DNA of 64,000 nt from Ignavibacteria bacterium UBA2360. Lineage in GTDB: Bacteria > Bacteroidota > Ignavibacteria > Tepidaquicellales > OLB5. The notes beneath the pieces are model-generated. The model was not told the DNA's origin. It searched no databases and saw only the letters and a program-made list of their open reading frames with translations. The position numbers and the translations under genes are program-made. The stretch lies in NCBI GenBank assembly GCA_002344125.1, contig DDTQ01000011.1, forward strand, positions 248,001 through 312,000, given 5' to 3'. Positions within the stretch are counted from its first letter, which is position 1; every line of letters begins with the position of its first letter. This document shows positions 24,574 to 33,617 of the stretch, piece after piece.

Positions 24574-25064
24574 ATCGCGTACATCAGCATCTTTATTCCC
24601 ATATATTCATACTCTTTCTCATACTTCATCCCTGATTTTTCGATAACGCGTATGCTAGGAGAGTTTTGCGGATAGACAATTGCAACAACACGCTTCAGTC
24701 CAAGTTTATTCAGCCCGTATTCCAGGGTAGCCTTTGCAATTTCTGTGGCGTATCCATTGCCCCAGTAAGGTTCATCAAGCATGTAAGATAGCTCAATATC
24801 GCTTTTATCAGGGAGGTAATTGAATCCGCATTTACCGATGAGCGCGCCATCTTCCCTGCGAACAACCGCCCAGCTTGTAAAGCCGTGGGTCCTTTCGTAG
24901 TCATTCCAATTGGAAATGGATTGCTCGGCCGCAGAACGCGGCAGCGTTTTGCCATCGGCAATAAAACGCATTACTTCGGCATCGCCGAACATTTTGGCAA
25001 TAACATCAGCATCTTCAGGCTGCTGGTTTCGCAGCGTTAATCTTTCAGTTTCAAGTATTTTCAT
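24564..25064 (-). CDS. GNAT acetyltransferase, RimJ/RimL type
   Basis: A 166-residue N-acetyltransferase. ETERLTLRNQQPEDADVIAKMFGDAEVMRFI is the standard start of the RimJ/RimL-like group; GKCGFNYLPDKSDIELSYMLDEPYWGNGYATEIAKATLEYGLNKLGLKRVVAIVYPQNSPSIRVIEKSGMKYE holds the acetyl-CoA loop (YWGNGYATE) and the NSPSIRVIEKSGM helix. It transfers acetyl from acetyl-CoA to an amine, often a protein N-terminus or small molecule; the substrate is not predictable. The stop codon lies in the 9-base tandem repeat, so length variation of the array could alter the extreme C-terminus. Confidence 0.88.
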   Translation of the reverse strand: MKILETERLTLRNQQPEDADVIAKMFGDAEVMRFIADGKTLPRSAAEQSISNWNDYERTHGFTSWAVVRREDGALIGKCGFNYLPDKSDIELSYMLDEPYWGNGYATEIAKATLEYGLNKLGLKRVVAIVYPQNSPSIRVIEKSGMKYEKEYEYMGIKMLMYAISV

Positions 25065-25104
25065 AATACAATATTTATCAATTTTTTTAATTTATCTTCT
25101 TCAA

Positions 25105-25145
25105 CTCCCTTCTCTCCTTTTAGGAGAGGGGCCGGTGGTGAGGTT
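25105..25145. repeat. Family B palindromic repeat, short copy
   Basis: CCCTTCTCTCCTTTTAGGAG continues to AGGGGCCGGTGGTGAGGTT, the same CTCTCCT/AGGAGAGGGG plus GGTGAGGT plan as 13405-13530. It abuts the stop codon of the GH5 gene. Confidence 0.7.
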
Positions 25146-26223
25146 AAAACATATTCCATTTTCTCACTGCTTCCTCAAATCCTTCGCCCAAACCAAAACC
25201 ATAATCGTGGCCGTCTTTGTTCCACCCCTGTGCTTCAAAAGACCACAGCATAATACCGCCAACTCCCGCATTGAACTTCTCGGTTATATCAAGATCCATA
25301 ATTTTAACTCTATCCCTGCCGGGAATATTCTTAAATCCGGTTTCACCTATGTAAACCGGCTTGCCTATTCTCTCAGCGAAGCTTACATCCCTACTATTAT
25401 AGATGTTCCAAATCCACCTAAGGGTTAACGGGAATCTGAATAATTTCCCTTTTTTAAGAAAATAACCATCTATTCCCGCGAACGGTTTTTCAATTGAGTT
25501 ACCAAGTTTAGAGTAACGCTCCGCTTTTTTAAGCTCACCTTTAAATCTGTATAAAATATCCAGCCTTTCAAATATACCTGAATCATAACTATAATCATGC
25601 AGTGAAACAGCATCCAGAGTATCAAGTGAATACAACTTCCTGAAATTCTTTTTATTGAACACAGAAAAATACGAGCCAAACTTATCACCAACTCCGCCGA
25701 CCGTTCCGATTGACAGCAAGTGATTTCCGTTCACGCTTTTTATTTCCCCTGATACCACTTTGGCGAAATCATAAAAAACATTGAAATGATCTGTCTCAGG
25801 TTCATTGATGAGCTCCCATATCATTATCTCAGGGCGCTCTTTAAACTCACCGGTAACAGCTTTAACATATCTCAAATATTCATTCCTGTAGCCGCCATTG
25901 TACCATGCTTCATCAATTTTGTAATTCTGCAAATAGCCCCATTTATCGGCCAGCGATATTATAAGCTTGATGCCAAACGAATTCACAGCCCCGCAAATTT
26001 CATTGAGTTTATCGATCTGTGCCTGTATGGGTTTGTTTTCAAACAGCCAGAACCTAAGCGCGGTAAAACCGGCTTCTGCGGAATCTTCAATTATGCTCTT
26101 TGTTATACCGCTTTCCAGATTGGCCAGTTCGTAAACATTTGCGCCAACAAACCTGAAGGGTTTGCCGCCAAGTGTGAAGATGCCATTAGTATTTTTAACA
26201 TAGTCCTGCAATTTTATACTCAA
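25144..26223 (-). CDS. Glycoside hydrolase family 5-like enzyme, no signal peptide
   Basis: A 359-residue (beta/alpha)8 hydrolase related to GH5 mannanases and cellulases. The acid/base Glu141 is in IWELINEPE and the nucleophile Glu294 in PVYIGETGF; SIGTVGGVG and AVSLHDYS supply other active-site loops, and MLWSFEAQGWNKDGHDYGF closes the barrel. It probably cleaves a beta-mannan or beta-glucan fragment. Unlike most family members it shows no signal peptide, so it may act inside the cell on imported oligosaccharides. The start is a TTG at 26223 directly before the conserved N-terminal strand; no ATG is available nearby. Confidence 0.82.
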   Translation of the reverse strand: MSIKLQDYVKNTNGIFTLGGKPFRFVGANVYELANLESGITKSIIEDSAEAGFTALRFWLFENKPIQAQIDKLNEICGAVNSFGIKLIISLADKWGYLQNYKIDEAWYNGGYRNEYLRYVKAVTGEFKERPEIMIWELINEPETDHFNVFYDFAKVVSGEIKSVNGNHLLSIGTVGGVGDKFGSYFSVFNKKNFRKLYSLDTLDAVSLHDYSYDSGIFERLDILYRFKGELKKAERYSKLGNSIEKPFAGIDGYFLKKGKLFRFPLTLRWIWNIYNSRDVSFAERIGKPVYIGETGFKNIPGRDRVKIMDLDITEKFNAGVGGIMLWSFEAQGWNKDGHDYGFGLGEGFEEAVRKWNMF

Positions 26224-26298
26224 AAATAGCGATTACATTTAATAATACAAAAAAAATTATAACCATTTAGTTGCAGATTTTAAGTACTCCGAAATCGT

Positions 26299-26306
26299 TA
26301 TATTTG
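26299..26306 (+). promoter_or_regulatory. TAnnTTTG promoter element, likely leaderless start
   Basis: TATATTTG matches the Bacteroidota -7 element and ends only 5 bases before the ATG at 26312. Transcription would start at or within a base or two of the start codon. The upstream element is weak (TTTTAAG about 18 bases earlier). Confidence 0.45.
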
Positions 26307-26311
26307 TTACA

Positions 26312-26878
26312 ATGAAAGTAATATTAATTATCATAATTTCTCTTTTCACGCTAACTCATTCTTCAAAATCCCAAAACATTGAGGCTTTTCAGAAAGTTAA
26401 TGAAACCCGATACAGGCATACCAAAGGAACTGACTTCACAAACTCATTTTTTTGGGGTTCTGTACTGGTAATTAGCCCTACGCTGGTACTTGAAGATAAG
26501 AAGGCATACTTCGGATTATCAAAGGAGCTTTCAGCCGGAAAGTATCCTTTCGGGAGAGTTGAACTTGATTATACATACATCTTCCGGGGTGAGCGCACCA
26601 GCGCTTTTCATTTATCATATAACCAGGATATTCCATTAAACGGAAATTTTTCGCAGCCTTCCCTGTTTATGATATCACCCGGTGGCGGCTACTATACAGA
26701 TCTTACCCGAAAGGGCATTTTTGTGCAGGCAGCAATTGGTTTATGGGCTTCCACGGGATTTATGGATGGGCTCTCTATACACCCCAACTTAAAATTCCGC
26801 AAAGTATTCATGAAAGATGGCCTGCCGGGCGTGTTTGAAATATCGCTTGGTGTAGGCTTCGGATTTTATTCACGGTAA
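26312..26878 (+). CDS. Exported beta-strand-rich protein (possible small outer-membrane barrel)
   Basis: A 188-residue protein with a signal peptide (VILIIIISLFTLTHSSKSQ). The mature part is made of alternating aromatic and hydrophobic strands (YFGLSKELSAGKYPFGRVELDYTYIFRG, AFHLSYNQDIPL, GGGYYTDLTRKGIFVQAAIGLWAS) and ends in GVGFGFYSR. The pattern suggests an outer-membrane beta-barrel or lipocalin-like fold; no named family was recognised. The last two bases of the stop overlap a frame that leads into the M1 peptidase gene, so the two may be co-transcribed. Confidence 0.6.
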   Translation: MKVILIIIISLFTLTHSSKSQNIEAFQKVNETRYRHTKGTDFTNSFFWGSVLVISPTLVLEDKKAYFGLSKELSAGKYPFGRVELDYTYIFRGERTSAFHLSYNQDIPLNGNFSQPSLFMISPGGGYYTDLTRKGIFVQAAIGLWASTGFMDGLSIHPNLKFRKVFMKDGLPGVFEISLGVGFGFYSR

Positions 26879-26955
26879 TGTTTCTGAACCCGCCAAAAAA
26901 AAATTTCCCGAAAAAGAACCTTTTTTATGATTTTGTTATTAAATATCTTATAGTA

Positions 26956-28827
26956 ATGATCAACAAGAAATCCATAATGTTCCTCCTATTTTTGCTTCAG
27001 GCAGGAGTGTATTCGCAGTCCTTATATATCCCGCTGGAATACCTTGCCGCCTATGAAAATGGCACCCGCTCGCTTGACGGCAACCCGGGCACGGAATATT
27101 GGCAAAATCACGCTGATTACAAAATTACAGCTTCAATCGACCCTTCTACAGGAATTCTGAAAGGCTCCGCCGCTATAACATATTATAATGCCAGCCCGGA
27201 TTCACTTGATAGGATCGTTATCAGGCTGTATCAAAACATTAATAAATTTGACGCTATGCGTGATTTTCCCTTTAAGTCAGTCAGCGATTCTGAAGGTATT
27301 ACCATCAACGCGCTCACAGTTGGCAAAAAAAGCTACAACATGCCAACTGATACATCGCTGGAATATACAGGGACAAATCTGATAATAAAAAATATCGTCA
27401 TCGCGCCGGGCAAGCAAAGTGTTATAAATATTTCATGGGAATTCAAGATTCCTAAAGATAACGGCATCAGAATGGGGCAATATGATTCAACAATAATGTT
27501 CATAGCATATTGGTATCCGCAGATAGCTGTTTACGATGATATTGATGAATGGGATATGACTGAATACACAGGCAACGCGGAATTCTACAATGATTTCAAT
27601 AATTTCGATGTAAAAATTACCGTGCCATCAGATTTTGGTATATGGGCAACCGGTGAACTTCAGAATCCTGAAAGCGTGCTCGCGCCTCAAATACTATCTA
27701 AATACGCCGAAGCGCAGATTTCTCCAACTACCGTAAACATTATCACAGCTAATGATATTCCCGGCGGTGTATTCAGCAGCAGCAGCCAAACAAACACATG
27801 GCGCTTCATTGCAAAAAGCGTAAGTGATTTCACATTTGGCGTCGGAAAAGATATGTTATGGGATGGAAGATCTGCTGAGGGCGGAAATAAAAAAGTCTTT
27901 GTAAATTCAGTTTACAAACCATCTTCAGTTACGTTTTATGAAGTTTGTGATATAGCCGCCAAAACAGTTGAGTTGCTTTCCAAAGATCTCCCCGGGATAC
28001 CTTTCCCTTTTCCGAAGGTAACAGTATTCAACGGCAAGGGCGGCATGGAATCGCCCATGATGGTAAATATGGGGGCATCCGATCAGCGAATATGGACGGT
28101 ACATACCACAGTTCACGAAGTAGTACATTCATATTTTCCGTTCTATATGGGCATCAACGAACGCAAATACGCATGGATGGATGAAGGCTGGGCACAAATG
28201 CTTTCAGAATATATACAGTATGAAATCGATAAAACAATAGATTTCCGCGCAAGGAATGTGAAACGTTATCTGGATTACTCCGGGCAGTTTGATGAAATTC
28301 CGATGATGTACCCAAGCCATATGATACGCGGTGAAATGTACGGCAACCATGCCTACTTCCGCCCGGCTAACGCATACAATATGATGCGGGACTTTATGGG
28401 TGATGCGGAGTTTAAAAAAGCGCTGCAGGAATATATTAAGCGGTGGAACGGCAAGCACCCTACACCATACGATTTCTTCTTCACATTTGAAGATGTAACC
28501 GATGACGATTTGGGCTGGTTCTTTGAACCCTGGTTCTTCAAACAGGGATATCCTGATCTTGCAATTGATACGGCATACGTGAAAGATGACCTTTTAAGGA
28601 TAGGAGTTGCCCGCGAGGGAGAGCTGCCCGTTCCGGTAGCGCTGACCGTAAAATTCAAAGATGGCAGCACAAAGCGCGCCTACCGCACAGTTTCAGCGTG
28701 GAAAAACGAAGAGGAAGAATCTATTTGGATTGAAATTGAAACCGATAAGAAACCCCTGTTAATTGAGCTCGGAAGCCCTTACATACCCGATTCAGATACG
28801 ACAAACAATTACTGGCAATTCAAATAA
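26956..28827 (+). CDS. Secreted M1-family metallopeptidase
   Basis: A 623-residue zinc aminopeptidase-like protein. Signal peptide: KSIMFLLFLLQAGVYSQS. The zinc site is His387-Glu388-Val-Val-His391 with Glu410 in WMDEGWAQ, the exact HExxH-x18-E spacing of clan MA/M1. Upstream GGMESPMMVNMG takes the place of the GAMEN exopeptidase loop. An N-terminal beta domain (ITASIDPSTGILKGSAAITYYNASPDSLDRIVIRLYQN) and a short C-terminal beta domain flank the catalytic part. A frame opens at 26878, but the ATG at 26956 starts the signal peptide. It probably degrades peptides in the periplasm or outside. Confidence 0.9.
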   Translation: MINKKSIMFLLFLLQAGVYSQSLYIPLEYLAAYENGTRSLDGNPGTEYWQNHADYKITASIDPSTGILKGSAAITYYNASPDSLDRIVIRLYQNINKFDAMRDFPFKSVSDSEGITINALTVGKKSYNMPTDTSLEYTGTNLIIKNIVIAPGKQSVINISWEFKIPKDNGIRMGQYDSTIMFIAYWYPQIAVYDDIDEWDMTEYTGNAEFYNDFNNFDVKITVPSDFGIWATGELQNPESVLAPQILSKYAEAQISPTTVNIITANDIPGGVFSSSSQTNTWRFIAKSVSDFTFGVGKDMLWDGRSAEGGNKKVFVNSVYKPSSVTFYEVCDIAAKTVELLSKDLPGIPFPFPKVTVFNGKGGMESPMMVNMGASDQRIWTVHTTVHEVVHSYFPFYMGINERKYAWMDEGWAQMLSEYIQYEIDKTIDFRARNVKRYLDYSGQFDEIPMMYPSHMIRGEMYGNHAYFRPANAYNMMRDFMGDAEFKKALQEYIKRWNGKHPTPYDFFFTFEDVTDDDLGWFFEPWFFKQGYPDLAIDTAYVKDDLLRIGVAREGELPVPVALTVKFKDGSTKRAYRTVSAWKNEEEESIWIEIETDKKPLLIELGSPYIPDSDTTNNYWQFK

Positions 28828-28829
28828 CC

Positions 28830-30290
28830 TCAAATGCTTTTTCTTTGAATGAGTTCATCTGTTTTTTCCAGCAGCCATCTTCTGTGATTCACCATTTCAC
28901 ACGCTGTGATCTCTTCTTTTAATGCCTGGAGGTTTACTTTAAAACTGTACCGGGCCTTACACAATTTATTCACAAATTTTATAAAATTGCCGCAAATTTT
29001 GCGGTTACTTTTACTTAGGAGCTTATCATTCTGAGTATATTTTCTGAAGTTTTCCAGTTCATTCAGTACTTCTTCTATATTTCCTAATTCATACTCAATG
29101 GTGGTTCTTGTGATCCTGGCATTTACCTTCATATGAACATCGGTATATGCAACCTTAGAAATATATTCTTTCGCTGCTTTGTAATCACCCTTCTTTTCAC
29201 AAATCTTGCAATAGCAGTAGTTTCTCTCGTTTTCCCTGATATCCGGCGGCAATTTTGTGTAGTTTGTTTCAATGAACTCTTCAACCCATTTTATCTCATT
29301 CTGCCCTAATGCTATTATAACTATATTGGTAAATACATCCTTATCAAAAAAGCCGCCCTGAACCCTGTTATAAAGATTTCTTTCTACAATATACCGGTTC
29401 ATTTCAAACATCATTTTGTAGAATTCTTTCTTACCGCTGTACACCTTTTCTATGCATATATTGGCTAGGATAGTAAGACCGTCTCTCCTGTCAAATTTTT
29501 CAATTGGCGTTGCGTCGTTGCAGAGCTCTTTTTTCAGTTCATACATAAGCACTTCGTTCGAAGTATCAAGAAGAAGTTTCACCTGCCTGTAAGCCAAAGA
29601 AAGAACTTTATTCTGCAGGTATGGCTTACCTTCCTTTTCAAGAAAGCTCATAATGTATGGCAGAAAGTCCAGTTCAAACTCTGTATCTACAGTAAACGAT
29701 TTATTCAACAGGTAACGGTATCTTTGAAGCACCATTATTAAATAAAAATATGTCAGGTTGTCTGATTCCGCAAGCAGTGATTTATCAGGTTTATCTTTAA
29801 CAGTAGTTGCGATATAACTGCGGGAATAGATGATATCTTTAAGTTTTTCAAGTTCAAATTTTCTTTCAAAGTATCTTGAATCGTGTAACTTTATCTGGTT
29901 CAGTTTCTTTTCTGTATGGGTTATTGTCTTTTTTGCGCTTTTATCCAGCCCAAGATCAAGCAGACTTTGAGCCACATATAATTCTTTGGCTGCAAGTGTT
30001 TTTGACATTTCGCTGTACGCAAGAAAATCCTCCGTAAGTTCAGTCAGCTTAAATATGATCATCCGCATGAAGCTGTCGTTGTATTCTGCCGGAAAGAACA
30101 GCTTGCTGAAAACCAATTCCTTCTTTATCTTTTCCGGCCTGAATTCAGGATGGAGATTGCGCAGATATTCAAACAGTTTTTCTGTGCTCTCGTTCTTATT
30201 GAAAAAGGGTGATTTTATAAAATCACCAAGCTCTCTCATTTGTTTTGAAGAGAGCCTTGAAAGTATTTCAACAAGATATGTTTTCTGCAT
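28830..30290 (-). CDS. Helical repeat protein of the KSPFFN family (paralogue 2)
   Basis: A 486-residue soluble, all-helical protein related to the one at 7184-8647. Shared features are the N-terminal LGDFIKSPFFN, the HPEFRPEKIKKELVF stretch, the FPAEYNDSFMRMIIFKLTELTEDFLAY helix, and C-terminal TPR-like pairs (CKICEKKGDYKAAKEYISKV, YELGNIEEVLNELENF). No named family was recognised. It converges with the M1 gene, leaving only 2 bases between the stop codons, so its terminator must lie within coding sequence or be absent. A scaffolding or regulatory role is inference from the TPR-like look. Confidence 0.75.
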   Translation of the reverse strand: MQKTYLVEILSRLSSKQMRELGDFIKSPFFNKNESTEKLFEYLRNLHPEFRPEKIKKELVFSKLFFPAEYNDSFMRMIIFKLTELTEDFLAYSEMSKTLAAKELYVAQSLLDLGLDKSAKKTITHTEKKLNQIKLHDSRYFERKFELEKLKDIIYSRSYIATTVKDKPDKSLLAESDNLTYFYLIMVLQRYRYLLNKSFTVDTEFELDFLPYIMSFLEKEGKPYLQNKVLSLAYRQVKLLLDTSNEVLMYELKKELCNDATPIEKFDRRDGLTILANICIEKVYSGKKEFYKMMFEMNRYIVERNLYNRVQGGFFDKDVFTNIVIIALGQNEIKWVEEFIETNYTKLPPDIRENERNYCYCKICEKKGDYKAAKEYISKVAYTDVHMKVNARITRTTIEYELGNIEEVLNELENFRKYTQNDKLLSKSNRKICGNFIKFVNKLCKARYSFKVNLQALKEEITACEMVNHRRWLLEKTDELIQRKSI

Positions 30291-30537
30291 TATTTACAAA
30301 CTTTCATAATAATTAATACCTGAGTTTTTATTCAAATAACCGGCATTTTCAGCATTTTTCTTGGATACTCACGGACCAATTCTCCATTTTCTGAAACAAA
30401 CCTGCTTAATATTCCTGCAGCGGCTACAGCTAACAATCTAAAAATGTCTTCTTTTGAAATTACTGAAAAATGTACTTTTTCCGCGTTTACGATACATTTC
30501 TATATCCTTTGAAGTGAAAAAATCCAAAATAAGTTTC

Positions 30538-30570
30538 TTTGAACTATAACTCCCGCCGGTTCTATCTTTG
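30538..30570 (+). promoter_or_regulatory. Bacteroidota-type promoter for the 30690 gene
   Basis: TTTG (30538-30541), a 21-base spacer and TATCTTTG (30563-30570) match the TTTG-N21-TAnnTTTG consensus exactly. It implies a 5' leader of about 110 bases before the ATG at 30690. The remainder of the 30291-30689 gap is AT-rich with nothing else recognised. Confidence 0.7.
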
Positions 30571-30689
30571 TATGAAAAATAATTATTCTCAAATCCAATA
30601 GAAATGAAAAACTGAATTCAGAAACCACCGGTAAGAAGATCTGAAAGACTGAAAGAATTAATCAAAACCATCATCATAAACGCACAAAC

Positions 30690-31955
30690 ATGAAAACAGC
30701 TGCCACATTTGTACTTTTTTTTATCCTGGGCTTACTGAACATCACAACAGCTCAATGGGTTAACATAACGCCCCCGGAAAGTGATACTACCAATTTTGCG
30801 GTCTATACAGTTAACAGTGATGTTGCTTTTATCAGCCGCGGAAATACAGGCACATTGCTAAAAACAACAAATGCCGGATTGAACTGGGCATTGGTTCCAA
30901 ATCCATCAACCCAGGGAATAAACAAAATACAGTTCCTGGATGAAAACACAGGTTTTCTTGGCGGCAATAATGCTTTATTTAAAACTACAAACGGCGGTGT
31001 AAGCTGGATCACTTTAACAGAAATTGATGGCTTTGTTGACATTAGTTTTATAAATGAAAACACCGGTTACATGGTCAGCATTAGCTCACCGCCCAAAATA
31101 TACCGGACGACTGACGGCGGGTTAAATTATACTTCTCGCACAATTTTCAGTCACATCAACTATTCCGGGGCTGCGCTTTCAATCTTAAACCAAAGTATCA
31201 TCTTCTTACTTACATTCCGCCCGGTTTCCGATAGCTCAATAGTTTTTAAATGTACTAACTGGGATTCTGCTTTTACGCCCGTTTATTTTACCAAACCCAT
31301 GTGTTATGATATTTCATTCATTGATGAGAATACGGGGGTCATTTGCGGTAATATGGGCGCGCTAAAGCGCACTTCGAACGGAGGAATTGACTGGGTTAAC
31401 GTTAACCCAGGGAACAACATCACTTTTCAGGCTTTGCATCTTAACAACAGTTTAAGCGGCTACGTTGCCGGAAATTCAGGTTCAATTTTTAAAACAACCA
31501 ATTCGGGAATAAACTGGGTCCAGCAAAACTCTCAAACTTCCTGGTACATTAATGATATTCACGTTCTTCCCGGGGATAGTACCGGCTTTGCTGTTGGGGA
31601 ATTCGGTACTATCTTAAAGAGAACCAACGGAGGGTTCACATTTTTGACGCATGAAAGCGGCAATATACCCGCCGGATTTGCACTGTTTCAGAATTACCCA
31701 AACCCATTTAACCCGGCAACAAAGATCAGCTTTGCGCTTCCCGAAAGCGGGATTATATTACTCGAAATATTTGATATAACCGGCAGGCTTGTTTCTGAGA
31801 TCGTGAACACAAAGCTCAGTGCCGGTATGCATGAATACAGCTTTGATGCAATGGATCTTGCAGCCGGCCTGTATCTCTGCAAGCTTACTTTCGGTACCGG
31901 TGGCTCCTCTGAAACAGCATTTTCAGATGTGAAAAAAATGTTATTAATAAAATAA
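30690..31955 (+). CDS. T9SS-exported YCF48/BNR-type beta-propeller protein
   Basis: A 421-residue surface or secreted protein. Signal peptide: AATFVLFFILGLLNITTAQ. The body has about six propeller repeats of the form FLDENTGFLGGNNALFKTTNGGVSW, as in the photosystem assembly factor-like YCF48/BNR family. A T9SS type A sorting domain ends the protein (FQNYPNPFNPATKISFALPESG through LSAGMHEYSFDAMDLAAGLY to DVKKMLLIK). The tag would be removed after export through the type IX machinery, which is not encoded here. It has a consensus promoter and may head the operon that continues to 34369. Confidence 0.85.
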   Translation: MKTAATFVLFFILGLLNITTAQWVNITPPESDTTNFAVYTVNSDVAFISRGNTGTLLKTTNAGLNWALVPNPSTQGINKIQFLDENTGFLGGNNALFKTTNGGVSWITLTEIDGFVDISFINENTGYMVSISSPPKIYRTTDGGLNYTSRTIFSHINYSGAALSILNQSIIFLLTFRPVSDSSIVFKCTNWDSAFTPVYFTKPMCYDISFIDENTGVICGNMGALKRTSNGGIDWVNVNPGNNITFQALHLNNSLSGYVAGNSGSIFKTTNSGINWVQQNSQTSWYINDIHVLPGDSTGFAVGEFGTILKRTNGGFTFLTHESGNIPAGFALFQNYPNPFNPATKISFALPESGIILLEIFDITGRLVSEIVNTKLSAGMHEYSFDAMDLAAGLYLCKLTFGTGGSSETAFSDVKKMLLIK

Positions 31956-32030
31956 AATTCATTCATCCCTTGACTTGAAGTCACAGGGTAATTTGCAGAA
32001 ACAATTGATCAAAGGAAAGGAGAACGCACC

Positions 32031-32240
32031 ATGTTAGACGATTTGACCAGGTCTGTAAAAGAAGCCGTCAGCGACGGCATACAGGATCCGCTCAACACTA
32101 CCGGCGGCAGTTTTTTTGAAAACATTATGACCCGCTTCAAGGGAAGGCTTTTATTTTCAGCCGTATTTTTTCTCATTTTCGGAGCTGTAGCTTTGTTCAT
32201 CATTCTTATGGTAGTGTTTTTTGTTTTTAAATCTTTGTAA
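32031..32240 (+). CDS. Small membrane protein upstream of the S74 fibre gene
   Basis: A 69-residue protein with a soluble N-terminal half (LDDLTRSVKEAVSDGIQDPLNTTGGSFFENIMTRFKGR) and one long hydrophobic segment (LLFSAVFFLIFGAVALFIILMVVFFVFKSL) that could cross the membrane once or form a hairpin. A strong ribosome site (AAAGGAAAGGAG) precedes the ATG. It lies 21 bases before the S74 fibre gene. It has a holin-like size and shape but no family I recognise. Confidence 0.6.
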   Translation: MLDDLTRSVKEAVSDGIQDPLNTTGGSFFENIMTRFKGRLLFSAVFFLIFGAVALFIILMVVFFVFKSL

Positions 32241-32261
32241 ATGTTTTAAAGGAGACCCAAA

Positions 32262-33617
32262 ATGAATTTAAGAACCGCAGTTCTGCTGCCGCTGATATTC
32301 CCCGCAATACTTTCGGCGCAGCATATAAACAATACGCTTGGCGCGACGGGACAATTCACAATTAAAGATGCAGCCGCTACTTATTTTTCGTTAACACAAA
32401 GCAACGGTTACATAGATATTTCAAAAAGCATCCGGCTGCAGGAAACCACCGATCTTAACACCGGCGTAATATACAAAGGGGCATCACAGTTCATACACAA
32501 CTACAAGAACGCTTCCAATATGGGCAATAATACATTTATTGGTATCAATTCTGGAAATTTCACTCTTGGAGGCGGTTCTTTCACAAATGGCTCTTTGAAT
32601 ACCGGCGTAGGCACAAATACACTTTCTGCTCTTACTACCGGAAGCTGGAATACCGCGTTGGGCTACAACTGTCTTAACGCGAATACAAGCGGAAACTACA
32701 ATACGGCCCTGGGGCATTTTGTAATGAGCAATAACACTACAGGCAGTTTCAATCTTGGTATCGGCGGGCAAACATTATATTTTAACATAAGCGGTGTAGG
32801 TAACGCTGCCGTGGGTTATTACGCAATGCTTAACAACATCACCGGCGGAAGTAATTCCGCGTTTGGTACAAACGCGCTCGAAAAAAATACCTCCGGTTCA
32901 GATAATGTTGCTATTGGGAGGAATTCAATGAATAGCAACGAAACCGGCTTCAGAAATACCGCAGTTGGCTATTCTTCACTTTCACAATCCTTGGGGGCTT
33001 ATAATACCGCAATTGGATACGACGCGGGAACCATAGTTACAACGGGCACAAATCTTACGCTTATTGGTAACAATGCAGAACCCTCTTCAGGTACTACGCA
33101 AAACCAGGTAACACTGGGCAATAATTCTGTCACTTCGCTTCGCTGCAATGTGCAGACTATCACTTCACTTTCCGATGCCCGTGATAAGAAAAATATCAAT
33201 TCGCTTTCGCTCGGTATTAACTTCATTATGCGGCTCAAGCCGCGCCAGTTCAACTGGGATAGGCGCGAGTGGTATGATAACAATTCCCCCGATGGAACCA
33301 AAATGGAAAGCGCGCCAACTGCCGGGTTCATTGCGCAGGAACTGGATTCCGCGCAAAATGAATTCAGCGCGGAGTGGCTTAATCTTGTTCTGAAAGATAA
33401 CCCCGATAAATGGGAGGCAACTTACGGCAATTTGCTGCCCGTTATTGTTAAGGCTATGCAGGAATTAAAGGAACAAAATGACATCCTGCAGAAAGAAAAC
33501 ACCAAACTCGCACGGCAGATAGAAAGCATGCAGGATCTTGAAGTAAGACTTGCCAAAATTGAAAATGAACTTACCCTGCCGGGTGAAGTAAAAGAAACCG
33601 GGAATGCCGGCAAATGA
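32262..33617 (+). CDS. YadA-head-like fibre protein with C-terminal peptidase S74 chaperone
   Basis: A 451-residue exported protein. A signal peptide (AVLLPLIFPAILSAQ) precedes about ten repeats of roughly 22 residues (NTALGYNCLNANTSGNYNTALG, then NNTTGSFNLGIG and similar) resembling trimeric autotransporter head repeats. From Ser304 a peptidase S74 domain follows: SDARDKKNI, then LKPRQFNW, GFIAQEL and NLLPVIVKAMQELKEQ. A coiled coil ends it. In phage tail spikes and eukaryotic MyRF, S74 domains trimerise the fibre and then cleave themselves off at the SD.R.K site. The mature product here is therefore probably a trimeric surface fibre (inference). It overlaps the next gene by four bases. Confidence 0.82.
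   Translation: MNLRTAVLLPLIFPAILSAQHINNTLGATGQFTIKDAAATYFSLTQSNGYIDISKSIRLQETTDLNTGVIYKGASQFIHNYKNASNMGNNTFIGINSGNFTLGGGSFTNGSLNTGVGTNTLSALTTGSWNTALGYNCLNANTSGNYNTALGHFVMSNNTTGSFNLGIGGQTLYFNISGVGNAAVGYYAMLNNITGGSNSAFGTNALEKNTSGSDNVAIGRNSMNSNETGFRNTAVGYSSLSQSLGAYNTAIGYDAGTIVTTGTNLTLIGNNAEPSSGTTQNQVTLGNNSVTSLRCNVQTITSLSDARDKKNINSLSLGINFIMRLKPRQFNWDRREWYDNNSPDGTKMESAPTAGFIAQELDSAQNEFSAEWLNLVLKDNPDKWEATYGNLLPVIVKAMQELKEQNDILQKENTKLARQIESMQDLEVRLAKIENELTLPGEVKETGNAGK

Noticed and set aside
32484..32771. Antisense frame within the fibre gene
   Set aside because: It mirrors the repeats of the real gene on the other strand and has no ribosome site or family match.
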